Shown here piece after piece: positions 33,398 through 46,445 of a stretch of DNA of 64,000 nt (the stretch's first letter is position 1; the number at the start of each line of letters is the position of its first letter). This DNA comes from Rhododendron vialii (lineage: Eukaryota; Streptophyta; Magnoliopsida; Ericales; Ericaceae), in assembly GCF_030253575.1 (NCBI RefSeq), contig NC_080567.1:13012501-13076500 (forward strand). The letters run 5' to 3'. The position numbers were made by a program, and so were the translations under genes. A model generated the notes under the pieces. The model did no database searches. It saw only the letters and a program-made list of their open reading frames with translations, and had not been told where the DNA came from.

Positions 33398-36300
33398 ATG
33401 GCCTCCTCCGAGAGCTTCAACGACAAGAACGCCGTCTTTAGAAAACTGAGAGCCAAGTCCGAGAACAAGGTGCGTGCGTCTTCAGTGTTCCATTTTCCTC
33501 AACCTTACGTCAGATATGTTGTTCTATTTGGGAGGATTTTGCATCTTGTCGGCGTGATCTAATTCAGATCTTGTATTTCTTTTTGTAGTTTTGTATGGAT
33601 CAGTCGATTCTGATTTCCTTCGGGGGTTTCTTTTTTCAGATGTGTTTTGATTGTAATGCGAAGAATCCAACGTGGGCATCTGTTACGTTTGGGATCTTCT
33701 TGTGCATCGATTGCTCGGCCGTCCATCGGAGTCTAGGCGTTCACGTCAGCTTCGTCAGGTGATTCTGATTTGCTTTTTCTTTTTTATGTTAATTTTTATG
33801 TTAATGCGGGGTGTCCAGGGCCAGCTTATGTGCCTCGGACTATTCCCTACAGCCCCTCTCACAGCCATTTTTACATGCTTACATGTGGGGTAAGCAAGAG
33901 TTGCTAAGTTTATAGACATAGTTATACCGATCATTGTCATGTAAGGCATATGGTTTAGTTGCATTTTGGGGTCCGAAATCATGATTTTGTTAAAGCTTTC
34001 AGCTTTCTTGTTAGGGTGGGACCTCATTTTGAATTCCAATCGTGGACAAGGGGACTTGGTGATGTATTCGAAGGAAAGGAGAAAGATAACTCATGACAGA
34101 ATACAGAATGTTTCGGCAATTATTTTACAGTTGTCTTAGATGTGAGGGGCCGGACAAGCATTGAGATGGTATTCTAAATAGGGAACTTTTTCACCATAGG
34201 TAACACAAAGCAGTAGTACATAGCTCATTTATGAAAATATCACGTTTTTATTTTGGTTGTTTTCTAGTCAGGAAGATTATCTGACTGTATTTTATCATAG
34301 TATGTTTTAGGTTCCAAAAGAAAGAAGCTCTTAAGTGCAATGTTCTAAAAATTGTTAGGCGATAGTCAGGTGGAAAAGGGGTGCCAAGCACCAAGTCGGG
34401 CGCCTAGGAACTTTGCGGGACTAGGCACTGACTGGTCGCAGCGGCGGCTCAAGGATTTTAGTTTAGTGGTGACAAAATTACAAAGAACTTTTTACATATA
34501 AAGCTCTATGCAAAATTCACATATTTACATTTGGCTAAAATTTTATTGGATCTAGTTTATTTTGTTTAGTTGAGCTATAGTACCTACTTACTCACAAGCT
34601 TGAGTGATTTTTCAGTTTGACTATGTATGAATGATTCAGTGTTGACAATATTAAGGAAAAATACAATTATATAAAAGAAATACGAAATTTGTAGTGCATT
34701 TTTTGAATCCAGAGGGTTCGGTTGAACCCCCTGGAGACCATGTAGAGCCTGGCTGGTCGACTACCTAATCTAGGCTTTGGACCACCGCCTAGAGCCCAGG
34801 TGAGGACCAGTCTTGGCCAACTTTTAGAGCCATTGCTTAAGTGGAGTCGTCAATGCGGTTACGAGATTGGATATAGCTGCATGGTTGGACCTGTGCTCTG
34901 AACCACGGGTATGCCAAAAACAAAGGTGTACATGTACCCGGTAAGGCAAAATACGTACTGGGCAAGCTGAAAACGAACTGGGTAAATTTGTATGTTTTGG
35001 GTACATCATGGGTCCTGCTTGGGTACAACACTAAAAAACGAGAGGAGAGAGTCAGAAGAGACCGAGAGGGGAGAGTGTGGTGTGCAGTGTGCTGGTTTAA
35101 CGATGTGGGGACATGTGGTGTTCCGGTTTGGATCTGGGTTAGGTCTCTTCCTCAGGTTATGTCCTACGCAATGAACACCCACCATTAGTTCCTAACCGGT
35201 CGGGAATAAGTATCTGTTAGAGTGATCAGTGAGCGGCGTACCTCTTAGGGTTTATCCCTCTCCTTTTTATAGAACTTTCAGACTTGTCCTCCAAGTAAGT
35301 ATGTGTCCGGCACGTGAGGTAACTGCTCTGGATGATGTCAGTTATGACATGGGTCCGGCGGTTATGTTCACATGCACGAACCACTTCTCCATAAATCACA
35401 CGGATCCTAACGGCCGGACATGGGTCGGTTGTGCTTGAAGCATGCAGTTCGGGAATGGATCTCTGACTGTGTTGAAACATGACTCGTCCACCTTAAAGAC
35501 TCAGCTAGATGGCCCATAATCCTTTCTGCCGGTCCAAGGCGCTGAGTGCTCTTGTGTTCGTACTCTATGACATTCGGTGATTCGTCCCAGAGACAAATCT
35601 GCGTCACTGGAGGGAGATAAGTCGGCATTTTAGGCGGCGGAGGGAGATCAGTCATCTTCATCGTGTCTCGTATTCATCGATGACCAGTGAGACCTAGATC
35701 CGCTGCAGTGTTATTTTGTTTCTATAATTAGCCAAATTACAATTTGAAGACCTCATCTGTTAATTTACCACACTAGAGACCCCATATCTTGTTTCTATTG
35801 TAAACTACGTTATACTTATTATACCTAACGAATCATGCTAAAATTATAGAAATATCCATATAATCAAAACATTGGTTGTATCCTTGCCATACTTGTACCC
35901 TACTTTTTTGGTTGTTGCCGTATCCCGTACCCCTACCTATGCTTCATTGGATTTGGACTTGTGCAAGCAGATCAATCATTCACTTAATAAAAGGTAACAT
36001 GTCCGTGTTGGATGGGACACTTTTCAGACAGTCTCAGACACGTGTCATATAAATATACAAAAAATGTCTGGATATGTAGAATTGAATGCTTTCCTGACAT
36101 TTTGTGTCCTACATTTTAGGGAAAAGAACTATATAGACCGACACCCATAACTATCTGCTTGTCCTATGCCCGTATCTATGCTTCTAAGATATAAATATTG
36201 ATGTAAGTTTTTTGTGGTGCTCACATTATGAGTTGGTGGCTGCCATGTACTTTTGTTCTCCCCTCTTGGAAAAATATGACGGTTTTGTAATTGTGAAGTT

Positions 36301-39300
36301 AAAATGTTCTCTCTTTTTTGTTTCAGGAAATGTTTGTTTTAAGGGTCATGAATCATGATGATAGGGTTAGCATATTTTTTTAGGTTAGGGCAAGTTTATG
36401 GCATACATGTGTTCATTCTGATTCCTATTCTTGGGACTTGTTCTAGCTTCTTGGATTGTTTAGGTTGGGATCGGATGGTGGTTGCGTAGATCATGTTTTT
36501 ATGGATGTGACTTGGGATGTGGCTTTTAGACCAGTGTTCTACTAGGCTCAAGGTGCATTTGAGCCCCCTGAGGGCCGCTCGAGCCTAAGAAACAAAACTT
36601 AAGGCAATATAGTGAAACAAAACTTAAGGCAATATAGTGAAGGTAAGCGCACATTGGGAAAAAAGTAGACTATATTTCATCTAGTGATCAAATCATGCAA
36701 CATCATCCAATGTTCTTATGTTATTGAAATCATCATATATAATTAGACAAGTATTATACTTTGGAGTCCCAAATGTTTGAATATCTATTGTCATGCAGGA
36801 CATTAAAATAACTAAATATGAAATACTGTGAAAAACAAGAACAAAATAATATAAAGGAAGGAAATACAGAAGCAGAAATAGAAGACTGTTTAGGCTTCTT
36901 CATTTTAGACATATCTTTAGTAGGATTCCTCAATTTCGGATACAGAAAAAACGGAAGTGTCCAACTTGAATGGAGGAATGTGCACTACTGAAGCAGTTCC
37001 TTCAAATTTGATCAAGTTTTCTACAATAGTTGTAATTATCACTGTGATTGAAGATGTTCACTCTGGTTAGAGGATTTTTTATTTTTTTTAATGTTCCAGC
37101 ACCCATGATTTTCATGAGATGAAGGAAGACCAATTTTATCACTCGTCTTCAGCCCTCAAAAAGAAAGCACCACAATCCATACAAATACAATTGCTATAAG
37201 CTAAAAGTTCTATGGATCAATGTCGTACAACTCATGAGCCGGATTTAAGACTTAAGACCAAGCTTCAATTAAGCTTGTAGCTTGTTCAAAAGTTTTTTGA
37301 TAACCAACGAAAGGTTTTATGTTGTAGAACGTGTTGAGGGGAGCACAACCCGTTTACATTTTACAAGTTCAAGCAATTAGTACCTATTATTTATTACCAG
37401 TGTTCTAAAAGGCGGGATTAATTGCCGATTAATGGGCGATTAATCGGAAATTTGGGCTGACCGATGAGATTAATGGCTAAAAGGTTGAATTAGGCGGCTA
37501 GAAGATTAATCGGACTTTGGCGGCGATTAATCGCCGCTTAATTGGTCGGCGTGTAGGCGGCGATAGGCGATTAATCGATTCATGGGCGATTAATCGGCTA
37601 ATGGGCGATTAGGCAAGGTAAATCTGAATTTTTAGAAAACGAAGGGGGTAACTGTTATACTCATACCAGGTTATTTAGGGCTTCGAATTACTGTGTTAGG
37701 GCTCTCATTCGATCAGCCTCTCGTCGATCTGGGTCTGGGAAGAAACCCAGTCATCGCCTACTGCCGACGCCAGTTCATCGACGATCGCCTCTCATCACCG
37801 ACACCGGTCATCGCCGACGCTAGTCATCGCCGACGCCTTTCATCACCATTCACCGCCACTGTGCCTCATTGTTGACTGCTGTAACTCTCGATCCCTCTCT
37901 CTTGATCCCCCTCTCTCTTTGTAATCTCTCTCTCTCTCTTTGTGTGTAATTTCTCCCCCCCTCTCTCTCTCTCTCTGTGTAATTTCTTGACCCCCCCCCC
38001 CCCCGCCCTCTCTGTAGTGAGTAGTATTTTTTTTTACAAAATTTAACACTTGAGTCTGAGTAGCAGAGTAGTGTAGTATTGTAAATTTATGGTTTGGACC
38101 GTTTGGTGTAGGCCGTAGCCGTGTAGACCGGTAGACGTGTAGTAACTAGTAAGTATTGATGGTAGAGAAGATATATCACATCAACTAGAAAAACTGTGAT
38201 TATTGATGATAGGGAGGTTGTAGAATATTTAAAAAAAAAAAAAACCGACTAATTGCTAAAAGGCGATTAATGGCCGATTAATAGGTCTCGAAGCTTGAAG
38301 GTGGTCGGCCGCCCGCCTAGCGCCGAGCGCTTTTTGGAACATTGTTTATTACCTCATCAATGGGGGGTTTTGGGATGGGTAGGTTGGGTACAAACCTAAG
38401 CTTTGGCATTAAATTCACAAAGTGGATGCCCCCTTGACTTAAAGTTTTCCATAGTGAACCAACAACACCCATGTACAATCACCAAAGAATTGAAAGAAAA
38501 GAAGATAAGGTGAAGTGAAATCACAAAAGACACCAACACCCTTACACCAGCTTGTAGGCCAAAACCCCATCCAAATCTATGAATATTGCAAGTTTAAACC
38601 TGCAAAGAAATCTTCACCGGTAAAAATAAAAATCACCCGGGGACAAGTCGAAAATCCATGTTGCCACAGGGGAAAGCATATGGGCAGTACTTCGGAGAAA
38701 AAAGACCCGGGCTTTATCTGTCGTCAAACAATCATTTGTTTCTCTCCCAAAAGACTCTAGGAAAGAAAAGAACAAGATTGGATGACTCTTCAATTTGGAA
38801 TCGGATAGAATACCACTTTAGCAAGTTGATAAATGAGAAAAGTTTATTAAGAAGGAAAAATATATCGAATTAGTGAGGTGAAAATGGCAATGTGTGATGT
38901 GCCAAAAGCCCAAGTGACAATTGTTTTGGGTACTATTTCTCCCTCACTTGATTAACAAGATGCATGGAGAGTTGGCCAAGCTCTATTTTTTTATTGCTCT
39001 TGTAATAATGCAGATTGTGTGGTAAGCATATTCCTAGTTTAGACTTTTTGCTCAATTTGCTTCCTCTTTTTTTTGCTCTCCCACTCCAAAATCCTTTTTA
39101 CTAGGCTCAATATATGTCATCAAAAACATACAATTCTATATTATAAAATAGAGCGGTTTTCTGTTGAAAATGTCAAGGTATATAAATGAGAGCTACCTCT
39201 ACAATTGTTATTTCACTTTTATGTTAAATTTGTAACCATCGGATCATTTTTTTTAGAGATACAGAGAATATTCTCCTAATAAATCTATCCCTCTCTATCC

Positions 39301-40609
39301 TCACTTTTAGGCAATGTATCTCTATCTAAAATAATGTTGTCTTATATGATCAAATAGGAAAATATCTCAAAATGATAACTGATGCTTTGTGAAAATTTAC
39401 AACTATTTTGTAGAGCAATCGGGTAGTAAGGACAATTTATTTAAGTTGAGACTATTATACATTCCGACGTACCTTTAGGTACGGGCATCCACTAGTGATT
39501 CATATTATATGATTTGAATCGATACATCAAGCTATTGATTTGAATCTGTGGGGCGAATCGTTGGAATAACAAATCCACATGATTCGGTCCGATACACCTA
39601 AAACTGTTGCTTGGGATTTGAAGCAGCGGATAACCCTCAAGTTAGAGCTGATTTCTTGTTATTTGTCTCTTTGCTTACTCTTATCAAGGACACTAAGGAA
39701 TGCAAATTTTTATGTTGGTGCATCTTGCTATATTGATGCAGTATCTAATTGCTAAAACTGGAAATTGATATATATTCCTGCTTATCTGTGAGTGTATTTT
39801 GTTTAAAATTAAAAAAAAAAAATTCCTTGTTTTTCTGTTGCTTTTTGTAGTAAACAAAGATTCGGTTTATTATTGTAGGTCTACCAATTTAGATTCATGG
39901 ACTCCAGAACAGTTGAAGATTATGACATTTGGGGGAAACAACCGTGCTCAAGTTTTCTTCAAGCAGCATGGATGGTCTGATGGAGGCAAGATTGACGCCA
40001 AGTATACCTCAAGAGCTGCTGAATTATACAGACAGCTACTTGCCAAAGAAGTTGCCAAAAGTACTACAGAAGAGGCAGGCTTGCCCTCATCTCCAGTTGC
40101 TCATCAGTCAGCACAGGCCTCTAATGGACTTCCTGATGTCAATATAATTGAAACTCCAACACAAATTTCCTCGGCAAAACAAGAATTTTCTGATGTCTCT
40201 GCTTCACCTAAAGCTTCTCATACAGCTTTTACCTCTTCTATGAAAAAGCCTATTGGTACGAAGAAAACTGGAAAGACTGGGGGACTTGGTGCTCGAAAGC
40301 TTACTACTAAGGTGAATCCTTGCTTGACCTCCATGATATGATAATCTGTCATAAAATCACGAGTCAACTTGTTATTACCCCGGATAAGCTTTCCATAAGC
40401 ATACCCAACAGGGTTCGGGTATTACCCGAACCAAACAGGTATCCAAGGCAAACCCATTCCTTCTAGCATCAACAGTCATTGCATAAGATTTTTGATCAAA
40501 GCGGACATCTGTCTCAAAATATAAAGCAAAGGAGCTTTCCTTTATTTATTTTTCGATGTGGGATTTCGGATAGAAGTCACAGGACTCTAGGAAACAAATT
40601 GAAAAACAC

Positions 40610-40664
<55 letters not shown>

Positions 40665-43600
40665 CACACATTTGACAGTTGTTAGTGTCATCATCAACAA
40701 AAGAAAATAGGCTTGGAACTGGTTTTGTAGATTAGTCCACAAAGAAGTTTAAAGCAAATGAGAGGAGGGAGAAGTGGGTTTGTAGTGAGGAACAGAATCG
40801 AACTTGGGGAAGAGAGAATATATGTACATACATACATGCATACATACCTCCATATATACACATATTATTGACAGTATTTTCGGTTCAGTTTGGGTATCGG
40901 TTTGGCTAATAGTCAAATCTATAAGCGATCCGAACCTGAACCCTTATCCCTCCTCTACCATAACCATACCCATGGGGAAAAAATTGGTTACCGTTGGGGG
41001 AAAATAGAGCAGATCAGTTCGGGTAGGCCATCAGGGAGGGGCAAATTGCCATCCCTGTTCAAGTCTATGGAGACATTTTGAACCCCCTTTGACCATTATT
41101 ACGGCCCCGATGTTTGGGTTGCCCACTAGCTATTGAGTTCAACGAAGACACCATTTATAAGTGCCGTAATAAATTAGAAATTATGTAGAGATTCAGGGCC
41201 GGTTTTGAGATTTTTGGAGCTTCTTGGGAGCTTCAAAGTCTGAGTTTTTTTTGTCTTACGTGATGGGTACTAATTTTTTAATTTGGGCTTATATACCGAG
41301 TACTAAAAATAGCTTGAGTCATAATCTTGACACACAGATGCCTCTTGATCCTTAGCTCATGGGCCTCATGGCCGGGATATGCTATTTAATGGCTTTTTAC
41401 ATATAGAACCTAAAACCTGACATGATATTTGTAAATTCTCTGATAATCTAACAGAATATAAAAGAATAAAAGTAGAAAGATTGGTTGGTGACCAAAACAT
41501 TGGAAAAATGGGTAGTGCATACCTTGCTAATTTATAAACCACTTTTAGCATATAAAACAGAGAACCATTAAATGGGTAGTGCATACCTTGCTAATTTATA
41601 AGCCACTTTTAGCATGTAAATCAGAGAACCATTAAAAGCCCTGGTTTAGGGACTATAGAAAACATGTTACTTCCTACCAAAACGGCTAATCAATCCTACA
41701 AAGGTGGTTATATAGGATTTAATTTGGGTTCTGTTTGAAAATTTTGCTAACTAGAGTACTTCCAATAATTAAATTTTGGGTCTGAAATAAGCTATACTTA
41801 CCCCACTATGGGGTAGATTTTGTAGGGTTTGTACCATGGTGGGGGGTTGCCCAAGCCCGGGGCTTGTGGGGCTTTTCCCGGGGCCGGCCCAAACTGTTAA
41901 CCCACTAACTCACCCTCTACCCCACTGATGTATACAACCTTGGGACAAAAGTTCAATGGTTTATTGCTTTGTTTAGCATATTTAAATTTGAGTCAATTTT
42001 GCATAGAAAAATTTGGGTCAATTGCCTAATTCAAACCCTTGAATCCCTGCAGCTGAAAGAGAATCTCTATGATCAGAAACCAGAAGAACCTCCTCTTCAA
42101 GTTTCCACCTCAACTAATAGCGCCCCAACATCTGGTTCATCTTTTACATCTCGTTTCGAGTATGTAGATAGTTTTCAAGCTGCTCCAATCAATACTGGAG
42201 ACACACATGCGATTAGCCACGTAGCGCCACCAACGTCCTCAAGTTTCTTTGCAGACTTCGGGATGGACGGTGGTTTCTCGAAGAAAACAAGCTCCAGTTC
42301 GTCAAAAATTCAAGTAAGCTGCATGATTTATGATGTTTTTGAATGACAGTTAACTTGAAAAATGTGATTGTACAAATGAAGAGAAGCGTTTTTAGGGTCT
42401 CTATCATATTTTTTCCTGGTTAGTTGAGTTAGGCCTGTCTTTATGCACATTTGGGTTGACGTTCATGTTCCTACTTCTTCTGTTTAGTTGGTCTGTCATT
42501 TTGGTTCTTTTTATTTATGCAAAGTCTTCAAGTCTTGATCTATGTTGAATTTACCTTCTCTGTGATTGTTCAGTTATCAAATATCTATTGGGAAGGTCTG
42601 AGGATAGTGTAGCCCAGAACGTGATGATCTCCAAGCACGTTAAAAATTTATCAGACATATTGACGGGACTGTTGTGTGGGTTTTTCAAAAGCCTGAATAT
42701 TTGTTACATTCATATCTTACCTTGCTTCAGTAAGCCAGGTCCACTTAGAGCATCTAACTGTGCAGGTAGTCTTTCTTGAAAATTACTCGTAGTATTGGTT
42801 GGTTGAACAGCTCTGGACATTTTCTTCCCTTATCTTCCACAATCCTTGGCATTTTGGTTTTATCCTCGCCTGATGTCGTAGTTGATTTTCTCTCTTTCTT
42901 TGTCCTACTGTTCATCTTCTTTGCTCAATTCTGAGTTCAAATTTGTCGCGCGTAAACTTTTCTGACATTTTTTGAGTTCCATGTGTTTGGGTCCAGTTTA
43001 GGTTTAATAGTTGTTTTGCCTAATGCATGTGTTTCAGTATTTATTGTTCACATTTTACTTCTCTCTCAGGTCGAGGAAACTGATGAAGCGAGGAAGAAGT
43101 TCTCAAATGCAAAGTCAATTTCGTCCGCCCAATATTTTGGGGATCAGAACAATGCCACTACGGATGCACAAGCTTCCTTGCAGAAGTTCTCAGTATGTGC
43201 TTCTACTATTACTTGTAGAAGCACATATTCATTCCTTGGACTTCATATGCTTGAATAGTTGTATAACTTGTAGTTACCAGTCTCATGGCATGTAAAGTGT
43301 GGCATTCTTAGGTTGAATCCTATGATTTTATCAAATTGTCGTATGTGTGCAGTTATCCTTCTGTCAAGAATGCCTCTAGCTAAGACATGCAGGGTTAATT
43401 AGGTGTTAGATGTCAACTTAAACTACAAATAACTGTGCATGGTTACCTACATGTGGTGGACTACCATGTTTTATATTTTGTAAGAGGCATCACGCTAGGT
43501 ACAGTTGGTTTGTTAGAACTCCAACGATGAATAGCTACAAAAGCATCACACTAGGTGCAGAGTTGGTTTGTTAGAACTCCAACAATGCAAAACATCTGAT

Positions 43601-44348
43601 TTTAGCCTGATTGAGAAGTATCAGATAGGACAGCTAGTGTAAGTCAACTACTACAAGAGGATTAAGTTTGGCATAATATAACCCCATATACAGGATACTT
43701 TTCTTAGTATCTATCTTTTTTTCTTCCCTTTACATGGATAATACAGAGGTTGTAGTTCAAGTAAAGTTACGAGTCTTATTCCACGTCTTCAGCTTTAAAT
43801 GGCTTTGTTGTTGTTGTCAGCTTACAGAATGAAGCAGGAAACTCAATTTCCCCGAAATTTTCTTCTAGCACTATGCGAAGTGGATACTTTTAATAGTGAG
43901 TTTGTTACAGATTCCCAACTTATTTGGATATTTTCTCCTGTACTTGTTTGGCAGGGTTCAACAGCGATCTCTAGTGCTGATCTGTTTGGTAGTTCTGCCG
44001 ATAATTCCTCTCTTGATGTTGCTGCAACTGACCTTATTAACCGTTTATCTTTCCAGGTTTGCTTTGCAACCTTCAATTTTTTCCCAGTTTTTGAACACAT
44101 AGATGGAGCAATATACTGTCTTATCGAACTGTTACAAAAAAAAATAGTCTTTCTTTCTGTTACTTTCTATTACTATTCGCTATCATTTCTATACCGTTCC
44201 TATACGAGTAACTGCATCTGCAATTGTTTTTTCTCTGCAGGCACAACAGGATATCTCCTCTCTTCAAAAAATTGCAGGAGACACCGGAAAGAAACTAAGT
44301 TCCCTGGCGTCCAATTTTTTAACTGATTTTCAGGATAGAATCCTCTGA
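33398..44348 (+). CDS. AGD8: ARF GTPase-activating protein, AGD8 type, 405 aa, seven exons
   Basis: The exons are 33398-33469, 33640-33758, 39879-40311, 42053-42313, 43070-43192, 43955-44056 and 44241-44348; every junction is GT-AG and all phases agree. The ArfGAP zinc finger is complete: CxxC-x16-CxxC (CFDC ... CIDC) with the catalytic arginine in HRSLGVH, all in exon 2. [20 protein letters not shown] and [11 protein letters not shown] follow in exon 3. The rest is Ser-rich, with conserved [51 protein letters not shown] and an amphipathic Ser-rich tail ([20 protein letters not shown]). This matches AGD8/9/10 of Arabidopsis in length and order, closest to AGD8. Such proteins stimulate GTP hydrolysis by ARF1-class GTPases in Golgi traffic. 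No lesion was seen, so the gene is expected to be functional despite a 6.1-kb intron 2. Confidence 0.95.
34338..34835. mobile_element. hAT MITE with perfect 8-bp TSD CTTAAGTG (outer element)
   Basis: The ends are CAATGTTCTAAAAATTG and CAACTTTTAGAGCCATTG. The flanks CTTAAGTG at 34330-34337 and 34836-34843 are identical. The interior GGCGATAG/TCGGGCGCC/CACCGCCTAG words are typical of the family. It is interrupted by the MITE at 34439-34751; without it the element would be about 177 bp. Confidence 0.85.
34439..34751. mobile_element. hAT MITE nested in another hAT MITE
   Basis: 313 bp, starting CAGCGGCGGCTCAAGG and ending GTAGAGCCTG. The flanks are ACTGGTCG (34431-34438) and GCTGGTCG (34752-34759), 7 of 8 identical. 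CAGNGGCGG..CTG ends and an 8-bp duplication are hAT hallmarks. Confidence 0.8.
35150..35700 (-). repeat. LTR-like fragment on minus
   Basis: On minus it carries CTATAAAAAGGAGAGGGATA (TATA-like, near 35270) in a GC-richer, non-coding context, resembling a gypsy LTR promoter region. Neither terminus was found, so this is tentative. Confidence 0.35.
37398..38344. mobile_element. Non-autonomous hAT element, 947 bp, perfect 8-bp TSD TTTATTAC
   Basis: It starts CAGTGTTCTAAAAGGCGGG and ends GCGCTTTTTGGAACATTG, which are inverted to each other. The flanks TTTATTAC at 37390-37397 and 38345-38352 are identical. The left third contains many GGCGATTAATCG repeats. The middle (37690-37880) is GC-rich with CATCGCCGACGC units, and CT and C runs follow (37895-38005). 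No transposase domain. Confidence 0.9.
38353..39878. other. Right part of ARF-GAP intron 2, nothing recognised
   Basis: AT-rich sequence without matched inverted ends, LTRs or coding domains. It ends in the splice acceptor before exon 3. Confidence 0.4.
40613..40661. repeat. CT microsatellite
   Basis: (CT)n of about 24 units in intron 3 of the ARF-GAP gene. Confidence 0.95.
41506..41636 (+). repeat. Tandem duplication, 64-bp unit, two copies
   Basis: The unit starting AAATGGGTAGTGCATACC and ending GAGAACCATTA occurs twice head to tail (41506 and 41570), with four or so differences. Confidence 0.9.
42314..43954 (+). other. Introns 4 and 5 of the ARF-GAP gene, around exon 5
   Basis: Apart from exon 5 (43070-43192) this is intronic. 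Two near-identical phrases (GGTTTGTTAGAACTCCAAC after a GCATCACRCTAGGT word) at about 43490 and 43545 are a small internal duplication. No mobile element ends were found. Confidence 0.6.
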
Positions 44349-44569
44349 TGATGCTGCGTTTTGTGTTCAAAATCATCGCAAGAGTTTGTTAGCAGTACCG
44401 ACCTATATTTTGTCTGGTGGATGTAAAAATGAGATCATGAAATTATTTGAAAGACAAAAATAAGATTTTCAAACGCACCTTCCGTATGGTGTTACTTTAT
44501 TTTGTAGCAGAGGAATGGCCATGAAGATTTCTTATGAAACGCTTGTGTTTTTCAAAGAAATATCATTAT

Positions 44570-44573
<4 letters not shown>

Positions 44574-44608
<35 letters not shown>
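44574..44608. repeat. GA microsatellite
   Basis: (GA)n of about 17 units, downstream of the ARF-GAP stop codon. Confidence 0.95.
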
Positions 44609-44613
<5 letters not shown>

Positions 44614-44782
44614 GGATATTAAAATAAGGACCTTATATGTGGACCTCACCATTTCTCGCCTTTCCCGATCTAATTTCGATGATCCGAGCCGCTCAATGTG
44701 ATCAGAACGAGATTTTAAGGGTACCCGCGAGAAATCGTCAAAAAAAAAAAAGACCTGAAAGGGCTTGAACAGTTTTTTTTTT

Positions 44783-44785
<3 letters not shown>

Positions 44786-44840
<55 letters not shown>
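44786..44840. repeat. Compound TA and TATG microsatellite
   Basis: (TA)n of about 14 units running directly into (TATG)n of about 6 units. Confidence 0.93.
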
Positions 44841-45246
44841 TTCAGCTTTTTACATCTGAGCTCAACATTTATGACCAATTTTCATGCATTTTGACCTGAA
44901 CCGTGGGGTGAGGATTGATAGGAAGCTAGCGAGCATTTGAGATTACTACCCAGATTATAGACTTAAGCCTTCATTTATGGCTGCCCTGCTTGAAGTATGG
45001 CAAAGGATTTTTCACTTTTTGTTTCCACAATGCTAGTTAACTTTGATCTGCTAGTCCAGAGAGGTAAGTAAGATTTGATGATACAAGAGACGTAAAGGAT
45101 TTGTGAGTTAGCGGTTAGAATTTGTCTATTGGAATGTAATACTAAGATACTTGGATAACCTAACCGAAAAGGAAAGCTTCTTGTTCATAACCAAACTGAA
45201 CAGAGCTTTTAATTCCTCAAATCAATTTGGCGGTGGGTTATATGAA

Positions 45247-45491
45247 TACTCTCTTAGTTTCATAAAGTTGGTCTCATACAAAAATTACGTGCAAATTTTT
45301 GAATTGAAATATAATATATTTACTAAAAGAATGTTTCAATTTTTTTTTTTGCACCGTTTAAAAAATCTCATCAAAATCTATCAAATAAGATTAATATTGC
45401 ACAAGAAATTATTCCAATAAGTATCTTATTTTTTAATTTAAAAATTCCACATAATTTCGTAGAGGCCTAACTTTATGGGACGGAAGGAGTA
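45247..45491 (+). mobile_element. Stowaway-like MITE, second family
   Basis: It starts TACTCTCTTAGTTTCATAAAG and ends TTTATGGGACGGAAGGAGTA, given here as the last 20 bases. The ends are inverted, with TA borders. The TCATAAAGTTGGTCTCATAC interior differs from the three copies at 1092, 1608 and 32273, so it is a separate family. Confidence 0.75.
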
Positions 45492-45689
45492 CCTTTTGCC
45501 ATGATGTCATAAGGATCTAAGGTAGTCCTCAGGTGGTCATCTTGTCAGATATCTAATGCAGAATCTTTCTCTTTTTAAAGAATACCAAAGATTTGTTGAA
45601 AAAAAAAATCAGAGATTTGTTGAATTTCAAATATTCTGTTTTACCATTCTGAGCTCCAGACCGGTAGTTTAGAAGATAGACTCTTAACC

Positions 45690-45915
45690 ATGAAAACCCC
45701 AAGGTTGGCCAGGTGATCAAACAAGATCTGAGACTTGGGGGTTTGTTTCCTCCTAAGATTTTAGGTTCGAAATCTCAAGTCTTATCATCTCAGCTCCTTG
45801 GGGCAAGACCATACGGAACCTTTCTCCGACTTCAATTGCGCTATCAACTATGGGTGATTAATCCGACTATGGGTACACTGAATTTTGTAGAACGCACCTT
45901 GGGATCCCACACAAA
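45690..45915 (+). repeat. tRNA-related SINE-like unit
   Basis: TTGGCCAGGTGATC (A-box-like, near 45704) is followed about 60 bases later by AGGTTCGAAATC (B-box-like, near 45762). Then comes a conserved-looking tail with CTTTCTCCGACTTCAATTGC. Polymerase III promoter-like boxes without a tRNA fold suggest a plant SINE. No A tail or duplication was identified. Confidence 0.5.
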
Positions 45916-46445
45916 TAATCTGTTCAATTTTTTTATTATATTTTTTGAAAGGCTGCTGTAAAAAATCAGCTCAATTAAATTACAGTAATAACTTCATCAA
46001 GTCGTTCCATGCTCAGTTCCTGCAAATTCGGGAACCAATGATCAAAAAAATTGATCAAATATTACCGATATTTTGTGTGCATTTATTGTACCCATATTTT
46101 ACAGGGTCCCTTAAAAAAGTTTTTTAAACAAAACTGAACAACTCAAATAATTTGTATGGGACTTTGAGGTGGATCCTACGTAATTCGGTATGCATTTGAA
46201 TTTGGTATACCCATAGTTTATGGTTTATTGTTGGGTGGCTTTATATGTACACAATTCCCCTCAAATCTTATGTATCGAAAAATTTGGTGTACTCATGTTC
46301 CGATGTACGTTTGGCATTCGATTATTTGGAACTTTTAAGGGACTTAAAATCTAAGTTGATTCAACAACTAGAGTTACGGAGGAATTGAAGCACGGAGGAA
46401 TTTGAGTAAAGAGTACTAGAATTGCACCAATTCTAATTGGACCGT

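Larger units (their letters stand above)
33759..39878 (+). other. Intron 2 of the ARF-GAP gene, 6.1 kb, filled with repeats
   Basis: Its donor is GTGATT at 33759 and its acceptor TTATTGTAG at 39870-39878. It holds a nested hAT MITE pair (34338-34835), an LTR-like stretch on minus (about 35150-35700) and a 947-bp hAT element (37398-38344). A CAGTGTTCTACTAGGC hAT-like end lies near 36531 and has no identified partner. The remaining sequence is AT-rich with nothing recognised. Transcription through the gene must cross all of these. Confidence 0.85.
40312..42052 (+). other. Intron 3 of the ARF-GAP gene
   Basis: It contains GGGTTCGGGTATTACCCGAA-type words (about 40412) and an ATTGCCATCCCTG end (about 41046-41058), suggesting a degenerate hAT element. 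It also holds a CT microsatellite and a 64-bp tandem duplication at 41506. The acceptor is CCCTGCAG at 42052. Confidence 0.6.
44349..45246. other. 3' flank of the ARF-GAP gene with microsatellites
   Basis: It includes the probable 3' UTR to about 44470 and a GA tract. A GATGATCCGAGCCGCTCAAT word (about 44680) is related to the MITE at 23366. A TA/TATG tract follows. No further gene was seen. Confidence 0.45.

Noticed and set aside
36531..36660. Another hAT element starting CAGTGTTCTACTAGGC
   Set aside because: No inverted partner end or 8-bp duplication was found, so it is mentioned only in the intron description.
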